A DNA stretch of 15,588 nucleotides, from assembly GCA_041748615.1 (NCBI GenBank), contig JBGTCY010000320.1, positions 1 to 15,588 on the forward strand, written 5' to 3'. Numbering within the stretch: the stretch's first letter is position 1; the number at the start of each line of letters is the position of its first letter. The notes under the pieces are model-generated. The model was not told the origin of the DNA. It searched no databases and was given only the letters and a program-made list of their open reading frames with translations. Both the position numbers and the translations under genes were made by a program. This document shows, in pieces, positions 1 through 6,375 of this stretch. This DNA comes from JBGTCY01 sp041748615 (lineage in GTDB: Bacteria; Bacteroidota; Bacteroidia; Chitinophagales; CAIOSU01).

Positions 1-66
1 TTTCAGCATGGCGGAGTTTCTTTGGAAGAAGTCATCATCCCGTTTGCGGTTTATACCACAAAATAA
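1..66 (+). CDS. C-terminal end of a PglZ-domain (PorX-like) protein, partial
   Basis: An open frame enters from the left edge and stops at TAA 64-66, encoding 21 residues (FQHGGVSLEEVIIPFAVYTTK). The HGG-x-S-x-EE-x-I-x-P pattern is the typical C-terminal end of alkaline-phosphatase-superfamily PglZ domains. In Bacteroidota the response regulator PorX, which controls the type IX secretion system, carries such a domain, and from memory it is often followed by tsaE and an alanine dehydrogenase, as here. Seen: the motif and the neighbours. Inferred: PorX identity, because the receiver domain lies outside the window. Another PglZ protein is possible. Confidence 0.6.
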   Translation, partial: FQHGGVSLEEVIIPFAVYTTK

Positions 67-167
67 TCAGCGCTAAATTTTCAAAGTCCAAAGTTTATGT
101 TGAATTTTGAAATGAATGATTTCCGCTGAATCTTCAACAAAACCTCCCTGAAACCCAAGCGCACACG

Positions 168-614
168 ATGTCCCGTCAAACAGTAATAGCCATAACTTCC
201 CTTTCGCAGATTGACGCTGCCGCAAAAACATTTCTCGAACTTTGTAGAAATCGTTTTTTTTTCGCATTTTACGGGGAACTTGGCGCAGGCAAGACCACTT
301 TCATTAAAGCAGTTTGCAAGGAACTTGGCTGTACCGACACCATCTCAAGCCCAACTTATTCTATCGTGAACGAATATCGCATCCCCTCTGAAGAAGCCGG
401 TTCTACCCCTGTGATTTATCACATGGATTTTTACCGCATCAAAAACCTGGATGAAGCGCTCAACCTCGGTGCGGAAGAGTATTTTTATTCTAAGAACAGC
501 TATTGCTTTGTGGAATGGCCCGAGCGCATAGAAGAAATTTTACCGAAGGAAGCCGTAAAAGTGTGGCTTTCAAAAACGAATGAACAATCAAGAAATCTTA
601 TTATTGAATTATAA
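168..614 (+). CDS. tsaE: tRNA threonylcarbamoyladenosine biosynthesis ATPase TsaE
   Basis: This 148-residue protein is the usual TsaE length. TsaE is the cytoplasmic P-loop ATPase that works with TsaB and TsaD to place threonylcarbamoyl on A37 of ANN-decoding tRNAs (t6A). Visible motifs are the Walker A loop GELGAGKT (residues 36-43), the switch-like SSPTYSIVNEY (60-70), the HMDFYR segment (85-90) with its conserved Asp, and the family signature FVEWPER (114-120) with Glu116-Trp117. The ATG at 168 is chosen because it puts the Walker A loop at the usual distance from the N terminus; no clear ribosome-binding site precedes it, as is common in Bacteroidota. It starts 101 bp after the PglZ gene and ends 5 bp before ald, so tsaE and ald are probably co-transcribed. 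Confidence 0.95.
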   Translation: MSRQTVIAITSLSQIDAAAKTFLELCRNRFFFAFYGELGAGKTTFIKAVCKELGCTDTISSPTYSIVNEYRIPSEEAGSTPVIYHMDFYRIKNLDEALNLGAEEYFYSKNSYCFVEWPERIEEILPKEAVKVWLSKTNEQSRNLIIEL

Positions 615-619
615 ATCCC

Positions 620-1849
620 ATGTCACAAAAACCGGTATCATCTTCATTTTCGGGTTATGAGGTCGCCTTCGGACTCGCGACCAAAGAATCACCCGCGCAA
701 CTGAAACATAAAACAAGTAAATTATTCATCGGCATTCCGAAGGAAAAACTCTTTCAGGAACAGCGGGTAGCACTCACGCCCGAGTCGGTGAACATCCTCG
801 TTTCCAACGGACACCGGATATTGATTGAATCAAAAGCCGGAGATGGCGCACATTTTAAAGACCGCGATTATTCCGATGCGGGAGCCGAAATCGTGTATGA
901 CCATGAAAAAGTTTTTGAAGCGGAAATTATCTTGAAAGTAGCGCCACTTTCAGAAGAGGAAATCGGGTTGCTGAAAATGCACCAGATTTTGATTTCGCCC
1001 ATTCACCTGCCCACCATCAGTGATGATTACATTATTAAACTGATGAACAAAAAAATTACCGCCCTCGCGATTGAATATATGAAAGATGAGGCGGGCACTT
1101 TTCCTTTCGTGCGTTCGATGAGTGAAATCGCGGGAAGCGTGGTGATTATTATCGCTGCCGAATATTTAAGTAATGTCGAAAACGGGCAAGGTATTTTGCT
1201 GGGCGGCATTTCCGGTGTACCTCCGGCTAAGGTTGTGATTCTTGGAGCGGGCGTGGTGGGTGAGTTTGCCACTCGGACAGCGCTCGGCTTGGGAGCCAAT
1301 GTGAAAGTGTTTGATAATAATATTTACAAACTGATGCGTCTTCAAAATAATATCGGCACAAGAATTTATACTTCAAGTATTTATCCCGATGTCTTGTTGC
1401 GTGAAATCAGCTCAGCAGATGTAGTAGTGGGCGCGATTCACTCTGAGTTAGGCAGGTCGCCCGTTATCGTGACGGAAGAAATGGTGTCGCAAATGAAAAA
1501 AGGAGCGGTAATCATTGATGTCAGTATTGACCAGGGTGGCGTGTTTGAAACTTCCGAAGTCACCACACACCAAAAACCAACTTACCGGAAGTATGATGTC
1601 ATTCACTATTGCGTACCCAACATCGCTTCGCGGGTTTCAAGAGTCGCTTCTTATTCGATTAGCAACATCCTTTACTCAAGATTGCTGAAAGCGTGCGAAT
1701 ACGGAGGATTGGAAAAGTATCTGCATTATGATGTAGGTTCCCGTCACGGAGTTTATATTTTCCGGGGCAGCTTGACCAATAAATATTTGAGTGACAAGTT
1801 TAATCTGAAATACACCAACATTGACCTGTTGTTTACAGCGTCAATTTGA
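620..1849 (+). CDS. ald: Alanine dehydrogenase (Ald/PNT family)
   Basis: The 409-residue protein is an NAD-dependent alanine dehydrogenase, converting L-alanine reversibly to pyruvate and ammonia. The N-terminal catalytic domain carries IGIPKE (37-42) and an Arg-containing QEQRVALTPE stretch (Arg49). Lys106 (LKVAPL) and His129 (SPIHLP) sit where the family has its pyruvate-binding Lys and catalytic His. The Rossmann loop GAGVVG (209-214) ends in Asp232, consistent with NAD preference, and DVSIDQGG (300-307) is the conserved strand near the nicotinamide. An N-terminal extension of about 35 residues precedes the usual family start; such extensions occur in Bacteroidota homologues. The C-terminal half is more diverged (VPNIASRVSR, 332-341). 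It lies 5 bp after tsaE and converges on the kinase gene 24 bp away. A transhydrogenase-alpha-like relative is the alternative. Confidence 0.88.
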   Translation: MSQKPVSSSFSGYEVAFGLATKESPAQLKHKTSKLFIGIPKEKLFQEQRVALTPESVNILVSNGHRILIESKAGDGAHFKDRDYSDAGAEIVYDHEKVFEAEIILKVAPLSEEEIGLLKMHQILISPIHLPTISDDYIIKLMNKKITALAIEYMKDEAGTFPFVRSMSEIAGSVVIIIAAEYLSNVENGQGILLGGISGVPPAKVVILGAGVVGEFATRTALGLGANVKVFDNNIYKLMRLQNNIGTRIYTSSIYPDVLLREISSADVVVGAIHSELGRSPVIVTEEMVSQMKKGAVIIDVSIDQGGVFETSEVTTHQKPTYRKYDVIHYCVPNIASRVSRVASYSISNILYSRLLKACEYGGLEKYLHYDVGSRHGVYIFRGSLTNKYLSDKFNLKYTNIDLLFTASI

Positions 1850-1873
1850 ATACAGGTAAGTTCCTGATAAATT

Positions 1874-4318
1874 TTACGCTTTAATTTCCTTCTGAAGCAG
1901 TTCTAATGCAGGGGTTACTTCATTTTTTAATGTCGCATACAGCTCGGGTATTGTTTCTTGTTTTTCAGTGATTTGGGAATCGCGCTCAATGGTTTTCAGG
2001 ATTTTAACTATCGCTTTCATTCCGAGGTGGCGATGCGGAGCCGCGAGGCGATGCGCCTGCATTCCCGCTTTATCCCAGTCATTATTTTCGATTGCTTCTT
2101 TCATTTTTTTCATCCCGTCATGCGTGTTTTCAATAAACACTTTGAGCATGTCATTCACAAAATTTTCATCACCATCACCTAATCTTTTTAATTCAGTCAG
2201 GTCAAATATTTTTTCTGTATTTGATGCTTCGGAATGTGAGCCGGTCGTATTCTTTTGATGCAGGAGGTTGTATTCTATTCTTAGAAGCGAACATATTTTT
2301 TCAAATAACTCAATTTCCCTGAATGGTTTTGTGAGAAAATCATTCATGCCTGCCGCCTTGCATTGCCGGATATCCTCTTCGCTGCTGCCCGCGGTGAGCG
2401 CGAGAACCGGCACCTGCGATTTTGCGGTATCTTTTTTCTGACGGATGATTTTTGTGGCTTCAAGCCCGTTCATTTCCGGCATTCTGACATCCATCAACAC
2501 GATTTGAAAGTTATTTTTTTCGATTGCTTCAAGCGCTTCTTTGCCGTTCTCGCAAGCTTGAACTTTAATTCCCCAGCGGTTTAATATCGTTTCAAGCAGC
2601 AGGCGGTTATAGTCTTCATCATCCACAATCAAAGCGGAGATGTTATCAAACAAACCGGATGGGTCCGCGGGAAGGGTAGGGTGATTTTCAAGGTTGATTT
2701 CTGTGCCGATGGAATACGGAATGGTAAATGTAAAAACGCTACCATCGCCCGGTTTGCTTTTCACTTGCAGGGTTCCTTTTTGCAACTCGACTAACTTTTT
2801 AGTGATGCCTAATCCCAACCCGGTTCCCCCGTATTTTCGGGTGGTGCTTGAATCTGATTGGTAGAAGTTTTCGAAAATGTGTTTGATTTTTTCAGCGGGA
2901 ATCCCGATGCCCGTATCCGCCACTTCCACTTTCAGTTCCGTGAAATTTTCGCTTCTAAGAGTGGAGTGCGCTTTGATTGAAACTTCGCCTTCCTCCGTGA
3001 ATTTAACAGCGTTACCAATCAGGTTATAAAGAATCTGCTTCAACCGGTGCGGGTCGCCCACTAAAATATCGGGAAGGCTCTCATCCGCTTCAAACCTGAG
3101 CGACAAATTTTTTTCCTGAGCGATTTTCCTGAAAGATTCAGTTACTCCATTAATGATTTCCACCGGCATGAATCCTGTTTTCTCAAAACTGAATTTTCCA
3201 CTCTCGATTTTGGAGAAATCGAGAATGTCATTCACGACAACCAGCAGGTGTTCAATGGAATCCTTCATTGTTGCAGTGTAGAGTTGTTGCCTCGTGTCAA
3301 GTCTTGTTTTTTCCAATTGCTCGCTGAATCCGAGAATGGCGTTCATCGGAGTCCTGATTTCATGACTCATCGTGGCTAAAAACTCTTCTTTTGCCTGCGC
3401 GAGTTTTTCGGTCTGTATTTTTGACTCTTTTAATTCTTTATTATACCGGATGGTTCTGTTTACAAATGAAACAACCAAAAACGCGAGGGATAACACCAAA
3501 ATAAACGCGCTGATGGCGATTACTGTGATAATGGCAGTGGCGGTGTCCGCGAGTTTTTCGGCTTTTTCAGCGCGAATTTTTGAAAGTGAAATTTCAAAAC
3601 TCGAGTATTCATCTATCTTCATCCTGATTTCATGCATGATTTCAACATCTTTAATCGTGAGTTCCAGTTCACGGTTTCTTGACGTTTCTGTTTTTTCAAA
3701 TTCTTCACGCTTGAGTCGCGTCACCATTTTCTGAAGGTCGTCAATTTCATTTTTTTGAGGTACCGGTGGTTTTTCAGGCTCTTTCTCTTTTTTTGAGCGG
3801 AACAATTCTTTCAGCTTTGATATTTTTTCCTGTTGCACTTCCGTGACGGATTTTTCCTCGCGAACATTCAGCTTTTTGATGATTTTATTCAATACATCTT
3901 CCACGCGGTCATCTTGCCGCAGTAAAATGAGTTCATTAAACACGCTGTATTTTTTACTAATCAGCGCGCTGATGCTGTCCAATCTTTCTATTTGCCCTGC
4001 ATCTTTATTCATTGAAGAAAGCTGTTCCAATTTATCTTCGATGGACGCTACCGCGTATTGATAAGGCGCCAGAAACGCGGCATTATGCGTGATGGTGTAA
4101 GTGCGCACACTGCTTTCAGCACTTGAAAGGTCTGACATGATTTCATTCAATAAAATCAGTTTCCGGTTGGGTTTCGCTTCTTCATGCAGCGCGTTCACAA
4201 GTTTCGAAACGCTGTTGTAGGAGAGCAACGCCACCGCGCTCACGGCTGCCAGGGCGAAAAATATCCCTGTGAATAGTTTCAATTTAAACCGGGCTGATTT
4301 GGTGGGCTTGTCACTCAT
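1874..4318 (-). CDS. Hybrid sensor histidine kinase with CHASE3-like sensor, receiver and HPt domains
   Basis: The 814-residue inner-membrane phosphorelay protein has these parts in order. TM1 is about 16-33. An extracytoplasmic region (34-258) starts with a CHASE3-like segment (about 55-110, with SSAESSVRTYTITHNAAFLAPY-type sequence) and continues into a Lys/Glu-rich, probably coiled-coil stretch (150-250). TM2 is about 262-286. HisKA has phosphoacceptor His319 in SHEIRTP. HATPase_c has an N box at 432-440, G1 box DTGIG (468-472), F box at 482-485 and G2 box GGTGLGLG (497-504). The receiver has Asp566/Asp567, phosphoacceptor Asp610 (LMDVRMPE), Thr642 and Lys664. A C-terminal HPt domain has His756 (AHRLAAP). 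All catalytic residues for a full His-Asp-His relay are present. No DNA-binding response regulator lies nearby, so the final target is unknown. It is transcribed alone toward ald, and its upstream side holds the repeat island. Confidence 0.93.
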   Translation of the reverse strand: MSDKPTKSARFKLKLFTGIFFALAAVSAVALLSYNSVSKLVNALHEEAKPNRKLILLNEIMSDLSSAESSVRTYTITHNAAFLAPYQYAVASIEDKLEQLSSMNKDAGQIERLDSISALISKKYSVFNELILLRQDDRVEDVLNKIIKKLNVREEKSVTEVQQEKISKLKELFRSKKEKEPEKPPVPQKNEIDDLQKMVTRLKREEFEKTETSRNRELELTIKDVEIMHEIRMKIDEYSSFEISLSKIRAEKAEKLADTATAIITVIAISAFILVLSLAFLVVSFVNRTIRYNKELKESKIQTEKLAQAKEEFLATMSHEIRTPMNAILGFSEQLEKTRLDTRQQLYTATMKDSIEHLLVVVNDILDFSKIESGKFSFEKTGFMPVEIINGVTESFRKIAQEKNLSLRFEADESLPDILVGDPHRLKQILYNLIGNAVKFTEEGEVSIKAHSTLRSENFTELKVEVADTGIGIPAEKIKHIFENFYQSDSSTTRKYGGTGLGLGITKKLVELQKGTLQVKSKPGDGSVFTFTIPYSIGTEINLENHPTLPADPSGLFDNISALIVDDEDYNRLLLETILNRWGIKVQACENGKEALEAIEKNNFQIVLMDVRMPEMNGLEATKIIRQKKDTAKSQVPVLALTAGSSEEDIRQCKAAGMNDFLTKPFREIELFEKICSLLRIEYNLLHQKNTTGSHSEASNTEKIFDLTELKRLGDGDENFVNDMLKVFIENTHDGMKKMKEAIENNDWDKAGMQAHRLAAPHRHLGMKAIVKILKTIERDSQITEKQETIPELYATLKNEVTPALELLQKEIKA

Positions 4319-4366
4319 AACTCTTCATAAAGCTATCAAATTTCATTCCCGTTGGAGGTGTTTTGA

Positions 4367-4394
4367 GTTTAAAGTCTGATGTTTAAAGTTTTGC
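4367..4394. repeat. Short 7-bp-phased repeat tract upstream of the kinase gene
   Basis: Four consecutive 7-mers can be read in phase: GTTTAAA, GTCTGAT, GTTTAAA, GTTTTGC. The unit resembles those in the tracts near 6446-6459 and 13886-13927. It lies about 50 bp upstream of the kinase start. No function is evident. Confidence 0.5.
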
Positions 4395-4396
4395 CT

Positions 4397-4413
4397 CCCG
4401 ATTTGTTATCGGG
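4397..4413. repeat. Small inverted repeat (CCCGAT-N5-ATCGGG)
   Basis: A perfect 6-bp stem (4397-4402 with 4408-4413) encloses a 5-nt loop. No T-run follows on either strand, so it is not a convincing terminator. It marks the left edge of the repeat island. Confidence 0.5.
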
Positions 4414-4450
4414 ACGGCATCCCCCTGGAAATGTACACGCCTCGCTTTAG

Positions 4451-4471
4451 TCCACAGACGAAAGACCACAG
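4451..4471. repeat. Degenerate 7-bp repeat tract before element copy 1
   Basis: Three 7-mers in phase (TCCACAG, ACGAAAG, ACCACAG) look like mutated versions of the TCCATAG/ACGATAG units that follow element copies 1 and 2. This suggests an older tract of the same kind. Confidence 0.5.
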
Positions 4472-4476
4472 TTTTG

Positions 4477-4537
4477 CTCGCGCAAGCATTGAGGCGATTG
4501 CATAGAGGGGAAGCCTGCTTGTGCGCTTCGTGAATTG
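4477..4537 (+). repeat. Dispersed 61-bp palindromic element, copy 1
   Basis: This copy starts CTCGCGCAAGCATTGAGGCG and ends at GTGCGCTTCGTGAATTG. It matches copies 2 and 4 except for three or four substitutions near 4504-4510. The ends can fold imperfectly: GCGC-AAGCA-GGC on the left pairs with GCCTGCTTGTGCGC on the right, with small bulges. A 7-bp tract follows directly. Confidence 0.85.
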
Positions 4538-4579
4538 TCCATAGTCCATAGACGATAGTCCATAGTCCATAGTCTCCGG
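4538..4579. repeat. 7-bp repeat tract after element copy 1
   Basis: Six units lie in perfect phase: TCCATAG, TCCATAG, ACGATAG, TCCATAG, TCCATAG, TCTCCGG. They connect copy 1 to copy 2. Open frames across the tract give repetitive Met-Asp-Tyr-Gly/Leu-Trp-Thr-Met peptides, which are artefacts of the repeat. Confidence 0.85.
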
Positions 4580-4581
4580 TA

Positions 4582-4642
4582 CTCGCGCAAGCATTGAGGC
4601 GATTGCATGGAGCGAAAGCCTGCTTGTGCGCTTCGTGAATTG
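4582..4642 (+). repeat. Dispersed 61-bp palindromic element, copy 2
   Basis: This copy is identical to copy 4 (6315-6375). The identity extends to 82 bp (4575-4656 and 6308-6389) because both are preceded by TCCGGTA and followed by two TCCATAG units. It starts 105 bp after copy 1. The same imperfect stem-loop can form as in copy 1. Confidence 0.9.
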
Positions 4643-4698
4643 TCCATAGTCCATAGACGATAGTCCATAGTAAATCGTTAATCGTAAATCGTTAATCT
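4643..4698. repeat. 7-bp repeat tract after element copy 2, with a change of unit
   Basis: Eight in-phase units: TCCATAG, TCCATAG, ACGATAG, TCCATAG, then TAAATCG, TTAATCG, TAAATCG, TTAATCT. The unit sequence switches from TCCATAG-type to TAAATCG-type without breaking the 7-bp phase. The tract runs up to copy 3. Confidence 0.85.
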
Positions 4699-4704
4699 CC
4701 GGTA

Positions 4705-4754
4705 CTCGCGCAAGCATTGAAGCGATTGCCCGGTCTGTATGCCTGCTTGTGCGC
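4705..4754 (+). repeat. Dispersed palindromic element, copy 3 (diverged, shortened)
   Basis: CTCGCGCAAGCATTGAAGCG matches the other copies with one substitution. The centre (4730-4740) is different, and the right arm GCCTGCTTGTGCGC is kept. After GTGCGC this copy diverges completely and runs into the intron-like sequence, instead of the GTGAATTG plus 7-mers of the other copies. Confidence 0.75.
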
Positions 4755-5001
4755 ATGTTGAATATTAAGCGGGTAAGTTAAAAACTTATCCCGTAGTGGC
4801 GGGAGTGAGCACAAGTTATCCAGCGCGAAAGGCAAGGGGGCAAACTTGGGCTATGCGCGAGGGACCACCACCATCACCGTGAAAAGGCTGCAACAACGCG
4901 GCTATGAACCAATACTCGACTACTACCGAAAAGTAGCTCCACAATTTTTGGTGTGAGAGCCTCTCCCTGTCACCGACAGGTGGCGGGGCGGGCTACTCGA
5001 T
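4749..5001 (+). mobile_element. Possible ORF-less, internally deleted group II intron remnant
   Basis: The segment has group II intron-like ends. It begins GTGCG, like the consensus GUGYG. A strong hairpin follows at 4770-4793 (CGGG-TAAGTT-AAA-AACTTA-T-CCCG). The 3' end fits domain VI: GAGAGCC (4955-4961) pairs with GGCTACTC (4991-4998), leaving A4995 bulged, and the sequence ends CTCGAT at 5001, so the bulged A is 7 nt from the end, where the branch point belongs. An inner hairpin is at 4966-4980. No domain V or reverse-transcriptase frame is seen, so splicing is unlikely. Only 253 bp remain of an element normally over 600 bp. Family assignment is from memory of intron structure, not a search. 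Confidence 0.42.
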
Positions 5002-5094
5002 TGGCGAAATGCCCTTTCTCCCTCCAAGTTATCAAAAAGTCCGGTTGTAAGGTAGTCCGTTGTTAGACGGGACAAATGTTGGTGTTCGTGGTGG

Positions 5095-5123
5095 CTTGCG
5101 CGTCAGCGAAGTTTTATTTTTTT
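5095..5123 (+). terminator. Terminator-like hairpin plus T-run
   Basis: CTT-(G)-CGC (5095-5101) pairs with GCG-AAG (5106-5111) around the loop GTCA, with one bulged G, and TTTTATTTTTTT follows. The shape suits an intrinsic terminator reading rightward. No plus-strand gene directly upstream needs one, and the stem is short. Confidence 0.35.
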
Positions 5124-5172
5124 GAATGGCAGTTTTTTTTTTAATTTCTGCGATTGCAGAAGTGGAAGCTCT

Positions 5173-5227
5173 TTTGCAAGCGGTGGTTTGTGTGTGGGCT
5201 TTGAGCGAGCTTGCAAATGTGCTTTCA
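5173..5227. repeat. 9-bp perfect inverted repeat with long loop
   Basis: TTTGCAAGC (5173-5181) and GCTTGCAAA (5219-5227) are perfect inverted copies separated by 37 nt. The structure lies just downstream of the toxin gene, which is read on the minus strand. It may be the 3' boundary of the toxin-antitoxin cassette or a transcript-end hairpin. Confidence 0.6.
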
Positions 5228-5239
5228 CCTGCGCGTTGG

Positions 5240-5632
5240 CTATTTCAGCAAAATCGAATTACGCACTCGTATTTTAATCTCGTTCCGCTTATGTTCGGCT
5301 ACAACTATAAACGGCTGTATCAGTTCAATGTCAGAACCGAACAGTTGTTGCAAAGATTGAATTGTAAACTGCGATTCGATGTGTCCCGGTTGAAGGTAGA
5401 TGATTCCGGTAAACGGAACGCGCTCCGTAAAAATGATATGTCCAAAGTCAGTATCGTGAGTAATAATGATTCGGTCAAGGGCTTTGGCTTTCTGGATGAT
5501 GGCTCTGTCGTCAGTTGACTGTAATTGCTCCTGAAAGACATTTCGGAAATCGTACCCGTCTTTGACGAAGAAATCAATTACTTCCGGGTCAATGTTCTCA
5601 TCGGCAAGATATTTCAGTGTGCGCCAAATCAT
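5240..5632 (-). CDS. DUF5615 family PIN-like toxin
   Basis: The 130-residue protein resembles DUF5615 PIN-like proteins (Mut7-C/VapC45-like), the presumed RNase toxin partners of DUF433 antitoxins. Seen: LADENIDPEV (9-18) with Asp11, Asp41/Asp42 in the STDDRAII segment, and RIIITHDTDFG (54-64) with Asp60 and Asp62, giving the acidic set expected of a PIN fold. The usual following strand GIIYLQPG (76-83) is present. Its ATG at 5632 overlaps the antitoxin stop (ATGA, 4 bp), so the two are translationally coupled. The frame is intact to its stop, so the toxin may be active. RNase activity and target are inferred from the family, not shown. Confidence 0.88.
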   Translation of the reverse strand: MIWRTLKYLADENIDPEVIDFFVKDGYDFRNVFQEQLQSTDDRAIIQKAKALDRIIITHDTDFGHIIFTERVPFTGIIYLQPGHIESQFTIQSLQQLFGSDIELIQPFIVVAEHKRNEIKIRVRNSILLK

Positions 5633-5862
5633 GCCACGTTGCGCAGGTCAATCAGGATTTCGTTGCTCACCACTCTGCCTGCATACAACACCGCCTCCAC
5701 CACCGCCTCCCGTTTCAGGTGTGGGTATTTCTTCACGATGTCGTCAATCGTTGCGCCAGAGGCAATCAGTTGCAGAATAAAATCAACGCTAATGCGTGTC
5801 CCTTTAATAATCGGTTTGCCTCCAAGTACCCCCGAGTTGCTTGTGATATGCTCGAATGTCAT
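5629..5862 (-). CDS. DUF433 family antitoxin
   Basis: The 77-residue protein is a typical full-length DUF433 protein. It has the signature GVLGGKPIIKGTRISVDFIL (11-30) followed by a helix-turn-helix-like GATIDDIVKKYPHLKREAV (36-54). DUF433 proteins are VapB45-like antitoxins that bind the partner PIN toxin and probably autorepress the operon. The order antitoxin first, toxin second with a 4-bp ATGA overlap is the classic type II toxin-antitoxin layout. The pair lies inside the repeat-bounded island, fitting horizontal acquisition or an addictive role. Confidence 0.9.
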   Translation of the reverse strand: MTFEHITSNSGVLGGKPIIKGTRISVDFILQLIASGATIDDIVKKYPHLKREAVVEAVLYAGRVVSNEILIDLRNVA

Positions 5863-5877
5863 AGCTTAAATTTCTTC

Positions 5878-5885
5878 CAAATTTA
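5878..5885 (-). promoter_or_regulatory. Candidate -7 element for the toxin-antitoxin operon
   Basis: On the minus strand TAAATTTG matches the Bacteroidota -7 consensus TAnnTTTG and ends 15 bp before the antitoxin ATG. No clear TTG is found at the expected -33 position. A short leader is predicted. Confidence 0.35.
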
Positions 5886-5901
5886 ATTAATCCAAGTGAA
5901 G

Positions 5902-6230
5902 TTAAAGTTTATAAGCGTAGGCTCCGGGGCTTAATGCTTTTATTTTGGTCAAGGTAATCTGCGATGATTCCAAAGATGAAAATGGCCCAATATAGACTTT
6001 GAACAGTTGCTTTCCCGATGGATCATAGTCTGGAATGTAATAATAACCGGAATTGTTGTAGCCTTTAGATTTGACTTCACTTAAAATTTTTATTGCCATT
6101 GTTTCGCTGCTGACTGATGAGTAGCTGATAATGTAGTCACCTTTCGTTAAGAGCGGTTCGTCTATATCTTTACTAACTGTATTGCTCTCATTTAAATTTT
6201 GATTGAAGTCAGAGAGCCAAGTGCAGTTGC
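5902..6230 (-). pseudogene. 5'-truncated SPOR-like domain protein fragment
   Basis: The minus-strand frame encodes a SPOR-like (sporulation-related, peptidoglycan-binding) C-terminal domain. It has YIISYSSVSSETMAIKILSEV, then KSKGYNNSGYYYIPDYD, KQLFKVYIGPFSSLESS and a final segment ending AYAYKL. The two beta-strand/helix repeats and the VYIGPFSS motif fit the family. There is no plausible start before the domain: upstream of about 6230 the frame runs into intron-like and repeat DNA (ATG at 6387 lies in a TCCATAG tract), and no signal peptide or membrane segment is seen. It is best read as the 3' end of a cell-envelope gene whose 5' part was lost to mobile or repeat DNA. The boundary at 6230 is approximate. 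If translated from 6387 it would make a 161-residue chimeric protein. Confidence 0.6.
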
Positions 6231-6305
6231 AACCTGGCGAACCGCTGTATGCGAGACCCGCATGTATCCCGCACGTGCGGGAGTGTGAGAGCCTCTCCCC
6301 GTCCC
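6231..6305 (+). mobile_element. Possible group II intron domain V-VI fragment
   Basis: Positions about 6239-6266 read GAACCGCTGTATGCG-AGACC-CGCATGTA, resembling the 5' strand, upper stem, loop and bulge of a group II intron domain V. GTGTGAGAGCCTCTCCC (6283-6299) follows and is identical to the domain VI start at 4951-4967. The expected closing strand of domain V (about CAGTG) is missing and a 16-bp palindrome takes its place. This is a degenerate piece, not a working ribozyme. Identity rests on motif memory. Confidence 0.42.
6267..6282. repeat. Perfect 16-bp palindrome TCCCGCACGTGCGGGA
   Basis: The two 8-bp halves are exactly self-complementary with no loop. It sits where the 3' strand of the domain V-like helix should be. 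No second copy is in the window. It could be a small inserted palindrome or a protein-binding site. Confidence 0.7.
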
Positions 6306-6314
6306 TTTCCGGTA

Positions 6315-6375
6315 CTCGCGCAAGCATTGAGGCGATTGCATGGAGCGAAAGCCTGCTTGTGCGCTTCGTGAATTG
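6315..6375 (+). repeat. Dispersed 61-bp palindromic element, copy 4
   Basis: This copy is identical to copy 2 over the whole 61 bp and over 82 bp with flanks. It has the same orientation as copies 1-3 and lies 1733 bp from copy 2, so copies 2 and 4 bracket the intron remnants, the toxin-antitoxin pair and the SPOR fragment as direct repeats. Confidence 0.9.

Larger units (their letters stand above)
5002..5239. other. Non-coding stretch between intron-like remnant and toxin gene
   Basis: No supported gene was found. It holds a T-rich run at 5112-5123, another at 5133-5142, and an inverted repeat at 5173-5227. The small open frame on the plus strand from 5126 lies mostly antisense to the toxin gene and has no recognisable domain. 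Confidence 0.6.

Noticed and set aside
81..101. Heptamer-like TCAAAGT CCAAAGT upstream of tsaE
   Set aside because: Only two similar units, so it cannot be told from chance.
4337..4344. GAAATTTG on the minus strand as promoter for the kinase
   Set aside because: The first base deviates from TAnnTTTG and no TTG is found at the -33 position.
4406..4756. Minus-strand open frames with repeated MDYG/LWTMD peptides
   Set aside because: They are translations of the TCCATAG heptamer tracts and palindromic elements, with no domain.
4777..4956. Open plus-strand frame of 60 codons (ending KVAPQFLV) in the intron-like region
   Set aside because: It has no ATG start, matches no family I recognise, and ends inside the domain VI-like helix. 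It is more likely incidental or a tiny remnant.
5060..5230. Integron attC-like site (GTTAGAC core at 5062-5068) next to the toxin-antitoxin cassette
   Set aside because: Only one core-type 7-mer was found; no matching RYYYAAC/GTTRRRY partner lies at a fitting distance and no integrase is present.
5126..5518. Plus-strand frame of 130 codons opposite the toxin gene
   Set aside because: It is mostly antisense to the clearly recognised DUF5615 gene and has no domain of its own.
4477..6375. CRISPR array from the regularly spaced repeats
   Set aside because: Spacers are themselves 7-bp repeats, spacing is irregular after copy 2, and there are no cas genes.
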